The notes below the pieces were generated by a model. It was not told the origin of the DNA, ran no database searches, and saw only the letters and a program-made list of their open reading frames with translations. From contig CADBSI010000047.1 in the NCBI GenBank assembly GCA_902797275.1, positions 1 to 14,007 of the forward strand: a stretch of 14,007 bases of DNA. The letters are read 5' to 3'. How positions within the stretch are numbered: the stretch's first letter is position 1; each line of letters starts with the position of its first letter. Positions 13,182-14,007 of the stretch are shown piece after piece. Made by a program: the position numbers and the translations under genes. The stretch is from an uncultured Erysipelotrichaceae bacterium. GTDB taxonomy: Bacteria; Bacillota_I; Bacilli_A; RF39; UBA660.

Positions 13182-13471
13182 CTAAATAGCCTACTAATAA
13201 TTGAATTTTCTTTATTCTTTTTTAAAATATTTTCATCTAAATAATTTAAACTATTAATCATTCCTTTTATTATAACTTTTCCTTCTTTATTATCAAGTTT
13301 TAATAATTCTAAACCTTCTCCTTTTAAGACGATAGTACCCATATTACTATCAATTAAAAATTCTTCACTGTCAAAAGATTCTATTTTTTTAACTCCGGTA
13401 ATAGTTGCATTTTTTCTTTCTACTAAATTAAAGGCATGATTAAATTCTTTTATTTGATTATCTTTTTCCAT
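13178..13471 (-). CDS. yabP: Sporulation protein YabP
   Basis: A 97-residue soluble protein of the YabP/YqfC family. The core ITGVKKIESFDSEEFLIDSN, then MGTIVLKGEGLELLKLD, GKVIIKGMINSLNYLDE and the C-terminal SIISRLFR, follow the family pattern closely. YabP is a sporulation protein made in the mother cell; its exact role is unclear, though it is paired with YabQ in most spore formers. The ATG at 13471 follows AGGGG by about 6 nt. In B. subtilis the pair is under sigma-E. Here a TATACT at 13487-13492 lies at the right place but has no recognisable sigma-A -35, and I could not make a confident sigma-E match either. Confidence 0.9.
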   Translation of the reverse strand: MEKDNQIKEFNHAFNLVERKNATITGVKKIESFDSEEFLIDSNMGTIVLKGEGLELLKLDNKEGKVIIKGMINSLNYLDENILKKNKENSIISRLFR

Positions 13472-13503
13472 ATAAACCCCTAGTTAAGTATATTTTATTA
13501 ATT

Positions 13504-13526
13504 AAAAAAAAGACCAATTGGTCTTT
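13504..13526 (-). terminator. Intrinsic terminator of spoVG
   Basis: A perfect 7-bp stem AAAGACC/GGTCTTT (13520-13526 with 13509-13515) with an AATT loop is followed by a long U-run to 13504 on the minus strand. It starts only 2 nt after the spoVG stop codon. Confidence 0.9.
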
Positions 13527-13528
13527 AA

Positions 13529-13810
13529 TTATTCTTCATCATTAGTAGGTTCTTCTACTTCTGCATTTTCATATGCTTCAAATATTGCATCTTCGAACAT
13601 TTTTCTTGTTTCACGATTAATTGGATGAGCTATATCTTTATGTCCACCTGGAACTTTTTTACTAGGCATAGCAATAAATAATCCATTATCTCCGTCAATA
13701 ATACGAATATCACGTACAACAAAGCAATCATCTAATTGAACAGTTGCACGTCCTTTCATACGAGATCCTTCTTTTTCAAATCTCTTTACATCTACTGATG
13801 TTATTTTCAT
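13529..13810 (-). CDS. spoVG: SpoVG, RNA-binding regulator
   Basis: A 93-residue SpoVG protein, recognised over its whole length: MKITSVDVKRFEKEGSRMKG, VQLDDCFVVRDIRIIDG, GLFIAMPSKKVPGGHKDIAH and PINRETRKMFEDAI. The acidic C-terminal tail (EVEEPTNDEE) is also usual. SpoVG binds RNA and DNA and affects sporulation, septum placement, capsule and virulence genes depending on species. The ATG at 13810 follows AAAGGAGG by about 8 nt. It has its own promoter and a strong terminator, so it is monocistronic. In B. subtilis it is transcribed by sigma-H; here the visible promoter is sigma-A-like, so that control may differ. Confidence 0.97.
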   Translation of the reverse strand: MKITSVDVKRFEKEGSRMKGRATVQLDDCFVVRDIRIIDGDNGLFIAMPSKKVPGGHKDIAHPINRETRKMFEDAIFEAYENAEVEEPTNDEE

Positions 13811-13846
13811 TTGTAATCCTCCTTTTGAACTCCATGTTCTATAATA

Positions 13847-13875
13847 ATAATATAATAAATATTTTAAAATTGCAA
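13847..13875 (-). promoter_or_regulatory. Sigma-A-like promoter of spoVG
   Basis: TTGCAA at 13870-13875 and TATTAT at 13847-13852 are separated by 17 bp, with a predicted leader of about 30 nt. I saw no sigma-H-type element (AGGA...GAAT) at the proper spacing. Confidence 0.55.
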
Positions 13876-13897
13876 CTATATTTTGTAAAAATTTGAC

Positions 13898-13948
13898 AAA
13901 AAAAGACTTTTTACAAAGTCTTCAGAGTGTTGACAAAGTTCAATACTC
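13898..13948 (-). terminator. Tandem hairpins, probable double terminator upstream of spoVG
   Basis: On the minus strand, a first 9-bp stem with one G-U pair (13940-13948 with 13925-13933, 6-nt loop) is followed 2 nt later by a perfect 8-bp stem (13915-13922 with 13903-13910, loop GTAA). A U-run at 13902-13898 follows. The arrangement suits termination of a minus-strand transcript entering from the right edge, whose gene is not visible. The first hairpin also has UUUUC on its plus-strand side, so it could act in both directions. Confidence 0.65.
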
Positions 13949-13968
13949 TTTTCTTAAAAAAAATAATG

Positions 13969-13977
13969 TGATATAAT
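13969..13977 (+). promoter_or_regulatory. Possible plus-strand extended -10 promoter element at the right edge
   Basis: A TGATATAAT sequence (TG-n plus a perfect TATAAT at 13972-13977) is the only promoter-like element facing right in the window. No good -35 lies 16-18 bp upstream; the TTGACA at 13930-13935 is too far away. It would drive something beyond the window and may be a chance match. Confidence 0.3.
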
Positions 13978-14007
13978 TGATTTTGTAAGGATGCTTTATT
14001 TTATCCA

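Noticed and set aside
13940..14005. A 21-codon open minus-strand stretch ending at TGA 13942-13940, as the tail of a gene beyond the right edge
   Set aside because: It is too short to support in AT-rich DNA, resembles no protein end I know, and runs through a promoter-like TATAAT.
1..14007. Mollicute genetic code (UGA as tryptophan), suggested by base composition
   Set aside because: RF2 is present, its own control depends on UGA as stop, and two other genes end in UGA.

Overview
The window comes from a very AT-rich low-GC Gram-positive bacterium. The gene set (YabP, YabQ, SpoVG, DivIC/FtsB-type septum protein, FtsH, TilS, YitT, YfhO) points to Bacilli or a related endospore-forming Firmicute, possibly one of the small-genome gut lineages near Erysipelotrichia/RF39. 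That lineage is an inference from composition and gene content. The genetic code is the standard bacterial one: UGA is used as stop (GT2 gene, yabP), tryptophan is UGG (e.g. in prfB), and an RF2 gene is present.

All sixteen genes lie on the minus strand, so transcription runs from right to left. From the right edge: a tandem hairpin terminator belonging to something outside the window, then spoVG with its own promoter and terminator. Next come yabP-yabQ (spore development, ATGA overlap) and a terminator. A further unit follows: ftsB/divIC-like, tilS and ftsH (cell division, tRNA-Ile lysidine modification, membrane proteolysis). After ftsH, a promoter with an extended -10 drives a three-gene cassette: a polyprenyl-phosphate GT2 glycosyltransferase, a GtrA-family putative flippase and a YfhO-family GT-C membrane glycosyltransferase. 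Together these look like a complete three-component system for glycosylating a cell-surface polymer, most likely a teichoic acid. Further left are a LysM lipoprotein, dusB overlapping an RDD membrane protein gene, prfB, a short YitT protein, an unrecognised membrane-anchored protein and the first 84 codons of uvrA.

The order spoVG, yabP, yabQ, divIC, tilS, ftsH, dusB matches the origin-proximal block of Bacillus subtilis as I remember it. Here spoIIE and hpt are absent from their usual slots, and the ftsH-dusB interval holds the glycosylation cassette and the LysM lipoprotein. Packing is tight: terminators touch or overlap stop codons, promoters overlap or abut the preceding terminator or stop codon, and several predicted 5' leaders are only about 13-18 nt.

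Points most worth a second look: the programmed +1 frameshift in prfB, which makes the real gene 43 codons longer than the simple open frame from the first downstream ATG; an extra Rho_N/SAP-like segment at the FtsH C-terminus; the glycosylation cassette; and the terminator-promoter overlap in front of prfB. I saw no CRISPR array, insertion sequence, rRNA, tRNA or phage gene. No gene-free stretch exceeds 300 bases.
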